A DNA stretch of 64,000 nt from Streptomyces venezuelae. Lineage in GTDB: Bacteria; Actinomycetota; Actinomycetes; Streptomycetales; Streptomycetaceae. This document shows positions 35,104-43,371 of this stretch, one piece after another. The stretch lies in the NCBI RefSeq assembly GCF_008642335.1, contig NZ_CP029191.1, forward strand, positions 7,626,001-7,690,000, given 5' to 3'. The position numbers and the translations under genes are program-made. Positions within the stretch are counted from its first letter, which is position 1. Each line of letters begins with the position of its first letter. Under the pieces are notes generated by a model. The model was not told the DNA's origin. It saw only the letters and a program-made list of their open reading frames with translations, and did not search any database.

Positions 35104-36149
35104 GCGATGACAGGACCGTGACCGGCACCGGTGCGCCGCCGGAGGTGCGCCGCGCGTCGCACGTGACCGACGACAGCGACGTGTTCGTGGAGCTGTGCGC
35201 GAACGCGCTGAGCGAGACCGGGCTTCATCATGTGGCCCAGTACCGCTGGGGCGTCTTCGGCTACTCGGTGGACATCCTCGACCGGCTTCCCGAGGCACAG
35301 GGCGGCGGGTTCGGCGGCTCCGGCGGCAAGGAACAGGACGTCAGGCGCGAACGGTTCGTACGCCTGGGACGGCAACTCCACTACGTTCTCGGCCGGATGG
35401 ACCACGTACTGCGCTCCGTCGACAGCGGCAAGCTGATCCGCAGCGTGCTCCAGGTCGGCGACGGCGCCGTCTTCCACTACTACTTCCGCGCGGACGACTG
35501 CCTGACCGGCGTCTCGCTGGGCGCCGACACGGTGGACGCGGGCGACCGGGCCATGGCCGAACTCGTGGGGGCCTTCCGCCAGGAGATCGGGTTGCCCCTG
35601 ATGAATCCGGGCGGCTTCGATTCGGAGACGTCGCTGCCGGTGATCGAACGGACGCCCCTCGCCCTGTCGAAGGAGCCGCACCGGGTCGTGGAGGGGGAGT
35701 GGGGGACGACGGAACCCGCGCTCCTCGAGCACTGCGTCGAGGCGGTCTCGCCCGACACCCTGCACTACGCCGGATACGTCGCACCGGGCACCGGCCGGCT
35801 CAGCGCCGACGTGTTCAACGACCCCGAACTGTCCCGCTTCTTCGGCGGCAGCCTCACCCGCGACGAACGCCGCACCCGCTACACGGAGCTCGGCGAGCGC
35901 CTCCACTACGTCGTGGCACGCCTCAACCAGTCCCTGCGTGCGGTGATGCCGGGCAAACTGTCGCGGGTCGTCCTCGACGTCGAGGAGGGCGCCCTCTTCT
36001 ACGTCGACCGCCCCGATGACCACTTCCTGCTCGGCGTCACCCTCGACCAGAGCCAAGTGGCCCGCGCCGACCGCAGGATGAACGACCTGGTGCATCAAGT
36101 GACGAGGACGGACGCAGAACCGGACGCAGAACCGAACGGAATCCGCTGA
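35100..36149 (+). CDS. tandem-duplicated two-domain protein of unknown function
   Basis: The 349-residue soluble protein contains two diverged copies of one domain, about residues 25-165 and 205-335. Matching landmarks are RLGRQLHYVLGRMDHVLRSV versus ELGERLHYVVARLNQSLRAV, SGKLIRSVLQVGDGAVF versus PGKLSRVVLDVEEGALF, and CLTGVSL versus LLGVTL. The predicted alternation of helices and strands could be roadblock/LC7-like, but I cannot assign a family. Coupling to the MinD-like gene suggests a joint role. It ends the RiPP operon; the next gene follows after 81 bases. Confidence 0.7.
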   Translation: MSDDRTVTGTGAPPEVRRASHVTDDSDVFVELCANALSETGLHHVAQYRWGVFGYSVDILDRLPEAQGGGFGGSGGKEQDVRRERFVRLGRQLHYVLGRMDHVLRSVDSGKLIRSVLQVGDGAVFHYYFRADDCLTGVSLGADTVDAGDRAMAELVGAFRQEIGLPLMNPGGFDSETSLPVIERTPLALSKEPHRVVEGEWGTTEPALLEHCVEAVSPDTLHYAGYVAPGTGRLSADVFNDPELSRFFGGSLTRDERRTRYTELGERLHYVVARLNQSLRAVMPGKLSRVVLDVEEGALFYVDRPDDHFLLGVTLDQSQVARADRRMNDLVHQVTRTDAEPDAEPNGIR

Positions 36150-36230
36150 ACTCCCGGGCATTCGGTCCCGACTCCGCCGCACTGCTGGGATGCTCGTCGC
36201 CGTAGGCAGCCGACCGGACGGGAGCGGGGC

Positions 36231-37412
36231 ATGGTGGCAAGGACGCTGAGAGCGGCGTACCACCTGTGGATCATGCTCGCCGTCCTCGGTTCCTGCTGGG
36301 CGCTCTCCGCCGCCACGGGGACCGGCCTCCTGACCGACTCCGCGGCCTACCCGGTGCTCGTATCGCTCCTGCTCGCAGTCGGCCTCTACGGCTCGACCTC
36401 CGGCATCGACCTCGCCGAGGCGCGCGGCGATCTCCGCACGCTGCTGCTCGCGGTCACCGTCGGTGTGCTGGCCAAGGCCGCGCTGATCGTGCCGGTGCTG
36501 TGGCTCGCGGTCGGGGAACCGGCGTATCTGATCCTGGCGGTCGCGGTCGCCCAGATCGACCCGCTCTCGGTGGCGGCCCTGCGCTCGCGCAGCGGCATGT
36601 CGGAGCGCGGCAAGACCGTGCTGTCCGTCTGGTCGTCCTTCGACGACCCGGTCACCGTGCTGCTCACGGCGTATCTGGCTCCGGTGGCGCTGAGCGCGCT
36701 GGACGACGGGACGGACGCGTCCGCGCTGCCCGTCACGCCGGACGCTTACGCCTTGACCATGCTGGGGAACGTGGCGCTGGTCGTCGTGGCCGCACTGGCG
36801 TGGTACGCGCTGCGGCCGGGGCGCGGGGCGGCGGCGGGGAGCGGGGCGGCGGTGCGGAGCGGGTGGCGCGGTGTGCTGCGCACGGCGGGCTGTCTGCTGG
36901 TGCTGGCCGGGGTCCTCGCGGCGGCCACCGCGTACGGTCTGATGCTCGGCGTCGCGGTCGTCGGCCTGTTCTACCGGTCGCCCGTGCTGGTACCGGTGCT
37001 CGGCCGGGCGCTGACCACCGCGTACTACCTGGCGCTCGTCGCTCTGGGGCTGCTGCTGGTCGACGGTGTCGAGCCGGGGCCGGGGATCGCGCTCGGGGCG
37101 GCGGCCTTCACCGCCCAGATGATCGTCGGCTGGCTGATCGCCCGGAACCTGGACCGCTACGACAGGGTGTCCCTGGCGCTCGGCCAGCAGAACGGTGTGA
37201 CGGCGGTCGTTCTCGCGCTGTCCCTGCAGCCCGCGTTCCCGCGCACGGTGGCGATCGTCGCGCCGGCCGTCGTCACGGTCAACGTCCTGCATTTCGTGAC
37301 GAACGAGCTGTGGGGCCGACGTCGGCAGCCTCTGCCGGACGAGTCCGCTCCGACCGATCAGCCCCGTTGTCCCCCGCCGCCGTCGTCATGGGTGATCAAG
37401 TCACCCGGCTGA
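36231..37412 (+). CDS. CPA1-like cation:proton antiporter
   Basis: The 393-residue protein has about 11-12 membrane helices. AQIDPLSVAALRSR followed by SVWSSFDDPVTVLLTAYL corresponds to the CPA1 antiporter core, where two acidic motifs bind the cation. It probably exchanges sodium or potassium for protons at the cytoplasmic membrane. GGAG lies 6 bases before the ATG. The last 55 bases overlap the convergent HTH gene, and the final 30 residues are a Pro-rich tail lacking hydrophobicity. Confidence 0.78.
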   Translation: MVARTLRAAYHLWIMLAVLGSCWALSAATGTGLLTDSAAYPVLVSLLLAVGLYGSTSGIDLAEARGDLRTLLLAVTVGVLAKAALIVPVLWLAVGEPAYLILAVAVAQIDPLSVAALRSRSGMSERGKTVLSVWSSFDDPVTVLLTAYLAPVALSALDDGTDASALPVTPDAYALTMLGNVALVVVAALAWYALRPGRGAAAGSGAAVRSGWRGVLRTAGCLLVLAGVLAAATAYGLMLGVAVVGLFYRSPVLVPVLGRALTTAYYLALVALGLLLVDGVEPGPGIALGAAAFTAQMIVGWLIARNLDRYDRVSLALGQQNGVTAVVLALSLQPAFPRTVAIVAPAVVTVNVLHFVTNELWGRRRQPLPDESAPTDQPRCPPPPSSWVIKSPG

Positions 37413-37600
37413 CATCGCAGCACCTCGCAGATCCGCGACAGGGTCGAGAACCGGACGGCTTTGGCCCGCCCGTTCTTGAGCACGGACAGATTGACGACGG
37501 TGATCCCGACCTTCTCCGACAGTTCGGTGAGGGTCATGCCGCGCTCGGCCAGGAGCCGGTCCAGGTGGATCCGGATCGAGTGCAGTTCCTCTTCGGGCAT
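37358..37600 (-). CDS. small XRE/YozG-like helix-turn-helix regulator
   Basis: The 80-residue protein is a single Cro/C1-type helix-turn-helix (MTLTELSEKVGITVVNLSVLKNG, then FSTLSRICEVLRCQPGDLI). This size and sequence match YozG-like regulators that usually accompany DUF2975 membrane proteins, as here. Its start lies at the end of a 20-bp tandem repeat array. It probably autoregulates the two-gene operon through the inverted repeat upstream of the DUF2975 gene. Confidence 0.88.
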   Translation of the reverse strand: MPEEELHSIRIHLDRLLAERGMTLTELSEKVGITVVNLSVLKNGRAKAVRFSTLSRICEVLRCQPGDLITHDDGGGGQRG

Positions 37601-37660
37601 CGGACAGTCTCTTCGGGTATCAGACAGTCTTTTCGGTTGTCAGACGGTCTCTTCGGTCGT
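37581..37660. repeat. 20-bp tandem repeat, four copies
   Basis: Units at 37601-37620, 37621-37640 and 37641-37660 share CAGACAGTCTCTTCGG-type sequence. A diverged fourth unit (37581-37600) forms the first seven codons of the HTH gene. On the minus strand each unit reads CGAAGAGACTGTC, which resembles a ribosome-binding site, so the array may affect translation start. Confidence 0.85.
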
Positions 37661-37665
37661 GGGCC

Positions 37666-38256
37666 TCAGATGGTCCCTTCCAGATCCTCCCGCATGCGGA
37701 CGCCCTCGCGCATGATCTTGCCCATGATCACCGCGGCGAGGCCGGCGAGGATGAGCGCCTGCGGCCCGGCGACCGTCGGTTCCGAACCCACGATCGGTGC
37801 CATGCTCGCGACGAGCCAGGAGTGCGACCAGCCGACGACGAGCCCGGCGACGGGCGTGCCCACGGTGACCAGCCAGCCGAGGGCGGAGAGGCGGCGCGAC
37901 ACGGCGTCGGTGAACGGACCCTGCGCGAGGACGGCGTCGAGCAGCCGCGAGAAGAGCAGCAGGGCCAGGGCGCCGAACAGCAGCCAGGGCAGTTCGTTCC
38001 CGAGATCGGCGGCGCGCTGCGCGACGGACGGGCCGTCCTGGCAGAGGCGGGTGGCGCTGCTCGCCGCGTCGACGCCCTTGTGGGTCGGCAGGGGTTCGTC
38101 CGACGCGAGCTTCGCGTTCTGCCAGAAGTCCGTCTGCACGCAGACCGCCCCGTCGTCGAGCATGTGCGTGACCGCCGTGCCGACGAACGCGAGCCCGCAG
38201 AGCACCGCCAGCGCGAAGGTCACGGACGCCAGGGTCCTCGTAAGTCGCGAGTTCAC
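37666..38256 (-). CDS. DUF2975 membrane protein
   Basis: The 196-residue protein has four membrane helices, with a long extracytoplasmic loop containing two cysteines between helices 1 and 2. The FTDAVSRRLSALGWLV segment and the C-terminal amphipathic helix (MREGVRMREDLEGTI) are characteristic of DUF2975 proteins. The function is unknown. It is the first gene of an operon with the YozG-like regulator downstream, a conserved pairing. A large inverted repeat lies just upstream. Confidence 0.85.
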   Translation of the reverse strand: MNSRLTRTLASVTFALAVLCGLAFVGTAVTHMLDDGAVCVQTDFWQNAKLASDEPLPTHKGVDAASSATRLCQDGPSVAQRAADLGNELPWLLFGALALLLFSRLLDAVLAQGPFTDAVSRRLSALGWLVTVGTPVAGLVVGWSHSWLVASMAPIVGSEPTVAGPQALILAGLAAVIMGKIMREGVRMREDLEGTI

Positions 38257-38270
38257 TGCAAGCCTTCCTA

Positions 38271-38317
38271 TCGTTTTTCGATATGCCCGTAGACTAGAGG
38301 ACCATATCGATAAACGA
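38271..38317. promoter_or_regulatory. 15-bp inverted repeat in divergent promoter
   Basis: TCGTTTTTCGATATG (38271-38285) and CATATCGATAAACGA (38303-38317) are inverted repeats matching at 14 of 15 positions. They flank a 17-base spacer with TAGACT on the plus strand and TAGTCT on the minus strand as possible -10 elements. Each arm is itself nearly palindromic. It is a strong operator candidate for the YozG-like regulator, also affecting the Imm5-type gene. Confidence 0.7.
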
Positions 38318-38345
38318 CAAGTGGCTGCTGTCCCGGGAGAAGACC

Positions 38346-38861
38346 ATGATCCTTCCGAAGGTCCGCGATCCGCGCTTCATCACCATCCGGCGCGGCGGCA
38401 CGCTCACGGACTCCGACCACCAGCTCATGGCCCTGTGGGCCGCCGCCTGCGCGGAGCGCGTCCTGCCGTTCTTCGAGGCGACACAGCCCTCGGATATGCG
38501 GCCCCGCGAGGCGATCGAGCAGGTCCGGGCGTGGACCCGCGGCGACATCAAGATGTCCGAGTCCCGGGCGGCGGGCGGCCACGCCATGGCCGCGGCACGG
38601 GTGCTGAGCGGCGCCGCCCGGCACGCCGCGTTCGCCGCGGGGCAGGCGGCGGTGGTGGCACACGTGGCCGCGCACGAACTCGGCGCCGCGGCCTACGCGA
38701 TCAAGGCCGTGCGGGCGGCGGCCCCGCGGGGGCAGGGTGAGGAGGCCGGCAGGCTCGAATGCCGATGGCAGCGCGATCAGCTCCCGGCCGGGATCCGTGC
38801 ACTCGTCCTGGATGACCAGCGGTTGCGGAACGGGATCTGCTGGTCGGTGTTCGAGTGCTGA
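38346..38861 (+). CDS. Imm5-type putative immunity protein
   Basis: The 171-residue helical protein shows the pattern of Imm5-like proteins: LWAAACAERVLPFFEA, then PREAIEQVRAWTRGDIKMSESRAAG, and the Ala/His-rich repeats HAAFAAGQAAVVAHVAAHELGAAAYAIKA. Such proteins are annotated as immunity partners of polymorphic toxins. No toxin gene is visible nearby, so it may be an orphan guard. Its 3' end overlaps the convergent membrane gene by 85 bases. The divergent DUF2975 operon shares its promoter region. Confidence 0.75.
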   Translation: MILPKVRDPRFITIRRGGTLTDSDHQLMALWAAACAERVLPFFEATQPSDMRPREAIEQVRAWTRGDIKMSESRAAGGHAMAAARVLSGAARHAAFAAGQAAVVAHVAAHELGAAAYAIKAVRAAAPRGQGEEAGRLECRWQRDQLPAGIRALVLDDQRLRNGICWSVFEC

Positions 38862-39478
38862 GTGCTGTTCACGGGTGTTGCGTGAGGGCTTTCCGGACGG
38901 CGTGACGGCGTTCCGGTGGGCCGCCGCAGGGCGGTTGCGAGCCAGGTCAAGGTGGCGCCGACCACGACGTGCAGCGCGCTGGTGAGCACGGAGTCGGGCA
39001 GGGCTGCCAGGAGGGCGAAGAGGGGCAGCGCCGTCGCGTACGACCAGGACGGCACGCGCGGGAGCACGCGGGCCCGGATCATCGCCGTCCCGAACAGGGC
39101 GCTGCCCACCGCGAAGACGGCCGCGGAGCCGATGAGCGCCGGGACGGTGGGGCCGGTCAGGGTTTCCTCGATGATGTCGTCGTCGAAGTAGAACAGGACC
39201 AGGTTGGCGGCGTACGCGGCCCCGCCGAACAGGCCGAGGCCGACGAGGTTGGCGACGTACGCCGTCTCCCCGAAGCGCCCGGCGACCGAGGCCTGGCGCC
39301 GGTGCAGGGCGGCCAGCAGCGGCAGCGAGAACGCGGGGGACAGCGCGAGGAAGAAGCTGGTCGCGGCGGTCTCCCCGGTGAACGCCTCGACGAGCCCGGG
39401 CAGGACGATGAGCAGCCCGGCCAGTACGCCGGACAGGGCGCCGAGACGAACGGGGCGGTCGGACAGCGGGACGGACAT
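38777..39478 (-). CDS. six-helix membrane protein of unknown function
   Basis: The 233-residue protein has about six membrane helices (for example LSGVLAGLLIVLPGLVEAF and TYVANLVGLGLFGGAAYAANLVL-like stretches), then a hydrophilic Ser/Pro/Thr-rich tail of about 50 residues that overlaps the convergent Imm5-type gene. I do not recognise a family. ATG at 39478 is preferred over GTG at 39484 because GGAG lies 8 bases upstream. Confidence 0.7.
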   Translation of the reverse strand: MSVPLSDRPVRLGALSGVLAGLLIVLPGLVEAFTGETAATSFFLALSPAFSLPLLAALHRRQASVAGRFGETAYVANLVGLGLFGGAAYAANLVLFYFDDDIIEETLTGPTVPALIGSAAVFAVGSALFGTAMIRARVLPRVPSWSYATALPLFALLAALPDSVLTSALHVVVGATLTWLATALRRPTGTPSRRPESPHATPVNSTQHSNTDQQIPFRNRWSSRTSARIPAGS

Positions 39479-39922
39479 GGGCACGCTCCGGTGAGTTGTG
39501 GGGTCGGGGTGGTGGTGTGGTGGGTCGGTGTCCGGGCCCGACGCGACGCGGTGGGATGCGGTGCGGTGTGAGGGGGCGCATGCGGTGCGGTGCGGTGCGG
39601 TGTGATGCGTGCGGGCCTGGGATGCGAACGTATGGATTCGTGGGGTGCGTACGGCAGATGAAGAAGGGCGAGAGTGCGCCCGCCGTTCGTCACGGGCCTG
39701 CGTTCTCTCGCCGCGCCGTTCGTTACGGGCCCGCGTTCTCTCGCCGCGCCGTTCGTCACGGGTGCACGTTCCCTCGCCCGGCGATCGTCACCGGTCCCGT
39801 CTTCCCCCGCCCGCCGAGCGGCACGTGTCGAACGGCCGCTCCCCGTCGGGGCTTCGTCCCGGCCCTCGCCCGCGGGGCGTCGGCCCGCCTAGCCTGGGCG
39901 GCACGTGGAAGGGGGTGCGCGC
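39479..39922. other. 444-base intergenic region with two repeat arrays
   Basis: Between the membrane gene and the histidine kinase there is no supported gene. The left part has GGTGCGGTGTG-type simple repeats at 39560-39605. The right part holds 33-bp tandem repeats (39681-39812). Reading frames through it are open on both strands only because of the repeats and high GC. Confidence 0.7.
39681..39812. repeat. 33-bp tandem repeat, three to four copies
   Basis: Units begin at 39681, 39714 and 39747 with CGCCGTTCGTCACGGG followed by CGTTCTCTCGCC-like sequence; a diverged fourth starts at 39780. They lie 110 bases upstream of the histidine kinase start. Confidence 0.85.
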
Positions 39923-41089
39923 ATGGCCGCGTACGTGCCCGTGCGGTGGGTGTCGCCGTTGCTGTACACCGCGGTGCTGGCCGGCGGGCTCTACTGCGCG
40001 GTCGCGGGCCTCGGCTCCGACCGCCCCCCGTACTGGCGCACCGGCGCCTTCGCCGCGGGGCTCGCTGCGCTGGTCGCGCTGGACGAGGTGGAGCGGCGCG
40101 GCGGGACGCGCGCCCGGCACGCGCTCCTGCTGGCCGCCCGGTGCGCGCTGATCGCGGCCGTGGTCGCCGTCGACACGTCCGAACTCGCCCAAGTCCTGTT
40201 CGTGCTGCTGCCGTTCACCGCCTACTTCGTCTTCGGGCGTGGCGTGGCCCTGTCCTTGGGTGCGTTGTGCGTGGCCGGGCTTCTCATCGGCTATGTGGTC
40301 GACGCGCCCCTGTGGTACCGGGACCAGGAGCGCGTGTCGGACCTGCTGATGCTCTGTGTCGGTCTGGTGCTCGCGCTCTCCATGGCGGGCGTCGCCGTCG
40401 GCGAGCAGCGGGCGCGACGCGCCTTGGAGGAGTACGCCGCACGGATAGCCGAACTCTCCGCCGCGAGCGAGCGCGTCCGCCTCGCACGGGAGATCCACGA
40501 CAGCCTGGGTCACCATCTCACCGCCGTGTCCGTGCAGTTGGAGCTCTCTGCCGAGTTCCACGACCGGGATCCCGACTCCGCCCGGCGTGCGGTGGACGAG
40601 GCGAGGCTGTCGGTGAAACGCGCGTTGGGCGACGTACGGCAGTCCGTACGAGCGCTGCGCGCCGACCCGCCTGGCGCATCCCTGAAGTCGGCACTCGCGG
40701 ACCTCACGCGAACCGGTCGGGCCGCTCAGGATGCGCAGTTCGCCCCGCGCGTCACCCTGGAGGTGAGCGGTTCCGAAAAGGGTTACGGAGCGCAAGAGGT
40801 GAGCGTGTTGTACCGCGCCGCGCAGGAGGGGCTGACCAACGTCCGGCGCCACGCGCGGGCCACCCGCGTGACGGTGGCGCTTCGCTTGGGCGAAGACGTC
40901 GCGCGGCTGGTGGTGACCGACGACGGCTGCGGCTTCGTGTCCGACGGTATGGCTGCGGGGTACGGGCTGCTCGGCATGCGGGAGCGGGCGCACCTGGTGG
41001 GAGGGAGCGTGGACGTCGACAGCGTTCCGGGGGCGGGGACGCGGCTGACGGTGACGGTGCCTCGTGGCGGCGGGGGAGGGGACGGGTGA
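39923..41089 (+). CDS. NarL-type sensor histidine kinase
   Basis: The 388-residue protein has about five or six N-terminal membrane helices (residues 8-170) and a HisKA_3 domain with the phosphoacceptor in REIHDSLGHHL near residue 197. The HATPase domain has N- and G-box motifs (EGLTNVRRHA, DDGCGF and YGLLGMRER). It autophosphorylates on His and passes phosphate to the response regulator, whose GTG overlaps its stop. The sensing part is entirely membrane-embedded, as in kinases that respond to envelope stress. ATG at 39923 follows GGAAGGGGG. Confidence 0.93.
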   Translation: MAAYVPVRWVSPLLYTAVLAGGLYCAVAGLGSDRPPYWRTGAFAAGLAALVALDEVERRGGTRARHALLLAARCALIAAVVAVDTSELAQVLFVLLPFTAYFVFGRGVALSLGALCVAGLLIGYVVDAPLWYRDQERVSDLLMLCVGLVLALSMAGVAVGEQRARRALEEYAARIAELSAASERVRLAREIHDSLGHHLTAVSVQLELSAEFHDRDPDSARRAVDEARLSVKRALGDVRQSVRALRADPPGASLKSALADLTRTGRAAQDAQFAPRVTLEVSGSEKGYGAQEVSVLYRAAQEGLTNVRRHARATRVTVALRLGEDVARLVVTDDGCGFVSDGMAAGYGLLGMRERAHLVGGSVDVDSVPGAGTRLTVTVPRGGGGGDG

Positions 41090-41751
41090 GCACGGAGGAG
41101 GAGGCGGCGCTTGCGCCGGTGCGCGTCCTCGTCGTGGACGACCAGCGGCTCATCCGGGACGGCATCGCCGCACTGCTCGGCGCCCGGCCCGGCATCACCG
41201 TCCTCGACACCGCGACGGACGGACGTGAAGCCGTTGCGAAGACGCTGGAACTCCGCCCGGACATCGTCCTGATGGACGTCCGGATGCCCGGAATGGACGG
41301 CGTCGAGGCCACGGCCGTTCTCAGCGGCGAGGCGCCGGAGTGCCGGGTGGTGATGCTGACGACGTTCGACGACGAGGAGTACGTCGTCCGGGCACTGCGC
41401 GCGGGAGCGTACGGCTACCTGCTCAAGGATCTGCCGGCCGACGAACTCGCCCGCGCGGTCCGCCTGGCCCATGCCGGCGTCACCCAGCTCGATGCCTCGG
41501 TGACCCGCACCCTCGCGGCCTCGCTGCCCGCCCCGGAGCCGCCGCGGAAGCCGCCGGACGTCGCCCTCAGCCCACGAGAGATCGACATCCTGCGGCTCCT
41601 GGCCCGAGGCGGCACCAACCGGGAGATCGCGGCGGAGCTGTACCTCAGCGAGGGCACCGTGAAGAACCACGTCTCCCGCGTCCTCGCCCGCCTCGGCCTG
41701 CGGGACCGCACCCAGGCCGCGCTGCACGCGCGCGACCTGGGTCTGCTGTGA
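41086..41751 (+). CDS. NarL/LuxR-type response regulator
   Basis: The 221-residue protein has a receiver domain with the acidic pair (VVDDQRLI), the phosphorylated Asp in VLMDVRMPGMDG near residue 64, and the Lys in YLLKD. A LuxR-type DNA-binding domain follows (LSPREIDILRLLARGGTNREIA). It is coupled to the kinase by a GTGA overlap, forming a two-component system. Targets are unknown; the nearest genes are a secreted amidase and a ligase. Confidence 0.95.
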   Translation: MSTEEEAALAPVRVLVVDDQRLIRDGIAALLGARPGITVLDTATDGREAVAKTLELRPDIVLMDVRMPGMDGVEATAVLSGEAPECRVVMLTTFDDEEYVVRALRAGAYGYLLKDLPADELARAVRLAHAGVTQLDASVTRTLAASLPAPEPPRKPPDVALSPREIDILRLLARGGTNREIAAELYLSEGTVKNHVSRVLARLGLRDRTQAALHARDLGLL

Positions 41752-41772
41752 GCGGCTGGCAGGCGTGGGTGC

Positions 41773-43371
41773 TCACCGCAGATAGCGCGGCGCCCGCCAG
41801 GCCTTGAGCCGGTCCTCCACCGACGCTCCCAGCGACAGCAGCTTCGCGTCCTGGTGGTTGCCGGACATCAGGAGCAGCCCGACCGGGAGCTCGCCCACGG
41901 ATCCGGCGGGAACCGAGAGCGAGGGGTAGCCGGCGACGGCCGCGGGGGTGGAGGAGGGGATGACGTCGTTGTCGCCGCGTGCGCAGTCCGTCGTCCAGGC
42001 GGGCGGGTTCGTGGGCGCGGCGATGGCGTCGAGACGGTGGGTGGCGAGGGTCTCGTCCAGGGAACGCTGCGAGAGCTCCTTCAACTCGGCTCGCATCGCA
42101 CGGTACTTGGGGTCGGTCGTGGGCGGCGCGTCGAGAGCCTGCTCGAAGAGTTCCTGGCCCGCGAAGCAGCTCTGCTCCTGTGGGTGGGTGCGGTTGAACT
42201 CGATGAGCTCCGCGAGGTTCCGCGGGCCCTCGCGCGTCGCGAGGTACGCGTCGATGTCCCGATGGAACTCGCTGAGCAGCGCGGGGAATTCGAGTTCGGC
42301 GAGCCGCGCCTGGTACGGGGGCGTCACCTCGACGACCACGGCCCCGGCCTTGCGCAGCTTCTCCGCGGTACGCGTCATCAGCGCGTCCACATCGGGACCG
42401 AGCGAGGGCAGGCGCCACAGACCGATCCGCTTGCCGTGAAGATCGCCGCGGAGATCGCCGGGCAGGGCGCCTCGGGGATCGCCGCGGAGACCCTCTCGGG
42501 CGGCGGCGTCACCGTATACGCCCTTGTCCTCGCTCAGTACGGACAGTGTGAGCGCCGTGTCGGTCACGTTGCGCGCCATGGGCCCCGCGGTGTCCTGCTC
42601 GGCGGAGATCGGGACCACGCCCGACTGGCTGACCACGCCGAGGCTGGGCTTGTGGCCGACGACGCCGTTCATGCCGGCCGGGCACACGATGGAGCCGTCC
42701 GTCTCGGTGCCGATCGCCACCTGCGCCAGCGACGCGGCCAGCGCGGCGGCCGAGCCGGACGACGAACCGCACGGGTTGCGGTCGAGGACGTAGGGGTTCT
42801 TGGTCTGACCGCCCACCGCAGACCAGCCCGATGTCGGCTTCGCCGCACGGAAGTTGGCCCACTCGGACAGGTTCGTCTTGCCGAGGATCACGGCCCCCGC
42901 CTTGCGGAGCCGGGTCACGAGTGCGGCGTCCGTCTCCGGCGGGGCCCCGGCGAGCGCCAGCGACCCGGCCGTGGTCGGCATGTCGCGGGTGTTCACATTG
43001 TCCTTGAGCAGGACGGGGATACCGTCCAGCGGCCCGAGGGTCTTGCCGTGCCGGTGGCGCTCGTCGCTCGCGGCCGCCTGGCGCAGCGCCGTCGGGCTGG
43101 TGCGCAGTACGGCGTGAATGGTGGGATCAACCTTCTTGATCCGTCGAAGGTACGCCCGGGTCAGCGCCGACGAGGTCAGCGAACCCCGCGCCATGCGGGC
43201 CTGTAACTGCGGGATGGTCACGGTGTCGAGGTCGACCCCGGACAGCCGGTCCGAGCCGGTCGACCGTGCGTCCGCGGGAGTGCCGGCGTTAGCACTCGTA
43301 CCCGATAGGCCTGTCAGTAGGGACCCCGCGACAAGGGCGGCGGTCATTGCGGCAGTGCTTCTCTTCCCCAT
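41773..43371 (-). CDS. secreted amidase (amidase signature family)
   Basis: The 532-residue protein has a signal peptide (MGKRSTAAMTAALVAGSLLTGLSG). The amidase-signature triad is Lys in VLLKDNVN, the cis-Ser region GSSSGSAAA, and the nucleophile Ser in TDGSIVCPAG. It hydrolyses amides outside the cell, possibly peptide or N-acyl bonds. An unusual segment with repeated Gly-Asp (RGDPRGALPGDLRGDLHG) around residue 300 comes from short tandem repeats at 42440-42495 and is probably a surface loop. It is convergent with the response regulator and divergent from the ligase. Confidence 0.88.
   Translation of the reverse strand: MGKRSTAAMTAALVAGSLLTGLSGTSANAGTPADARSTGSDRLSGVDLDTVTIPQLQARMARGSLTSSALTRAYLRRIKKVDPTIHAVLRTSPTALRQAAASDERHRHGKTLGPLDGIPVLLKDNVNTRDMPTTAGSLALAGAPPETDAALVTRLRKAGAVILGKTNLSEWANFRAAKPTSGWSAVGGQTKNPYVLDRNPCGSSSGSAAALAASLAQVAIGTETDGSIVCPAGMNGVVGHKPSLGVVSQSGVVPISAEQDTAGPMARNVTDTALTLSVLSEDKGVYGDAAAREGLRGDPRGALPGDLRGDLHGKRIGLWRLPSLGPDVDALMTRTAEKLRKAGAVVVEVTPPYQARLAELEFPALLSEFHRDIDAYLATREGPRNLAELIEFNRTHPQEQSCFAGQELFEQALDAPPTTDPKYRAMRAELKELSQRSLDETLATHRLDAIAAPTNPPAWTTDCARGDNDVIPSSTPAAVAGYPSLSVPAGSVGELPVGLLLMSGNHQDAKLLSLGASVEDRLKAWRAPRYLR

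Noticed and set aside
24442..36149. Thoeris defence system
   Set aside because: There is no SIR2-type ThsA protein; the TIR proteins are fused to NB-ARC or FxsC-like domains and linked to a RiPP locus instead.
39681..39812. CRISPR-like array
   Set aside because: The 33-bp units are directly adjacent without spacers, so this is a minisatellite; no cas genes are present.
39496..41751. In-frame upstream extension of the response regulator to 751 residues
   Set aside because: The extension crosses the kinase gene in another frame and the repeat array; a GTGA-coupled start at 41086 fits the family length.
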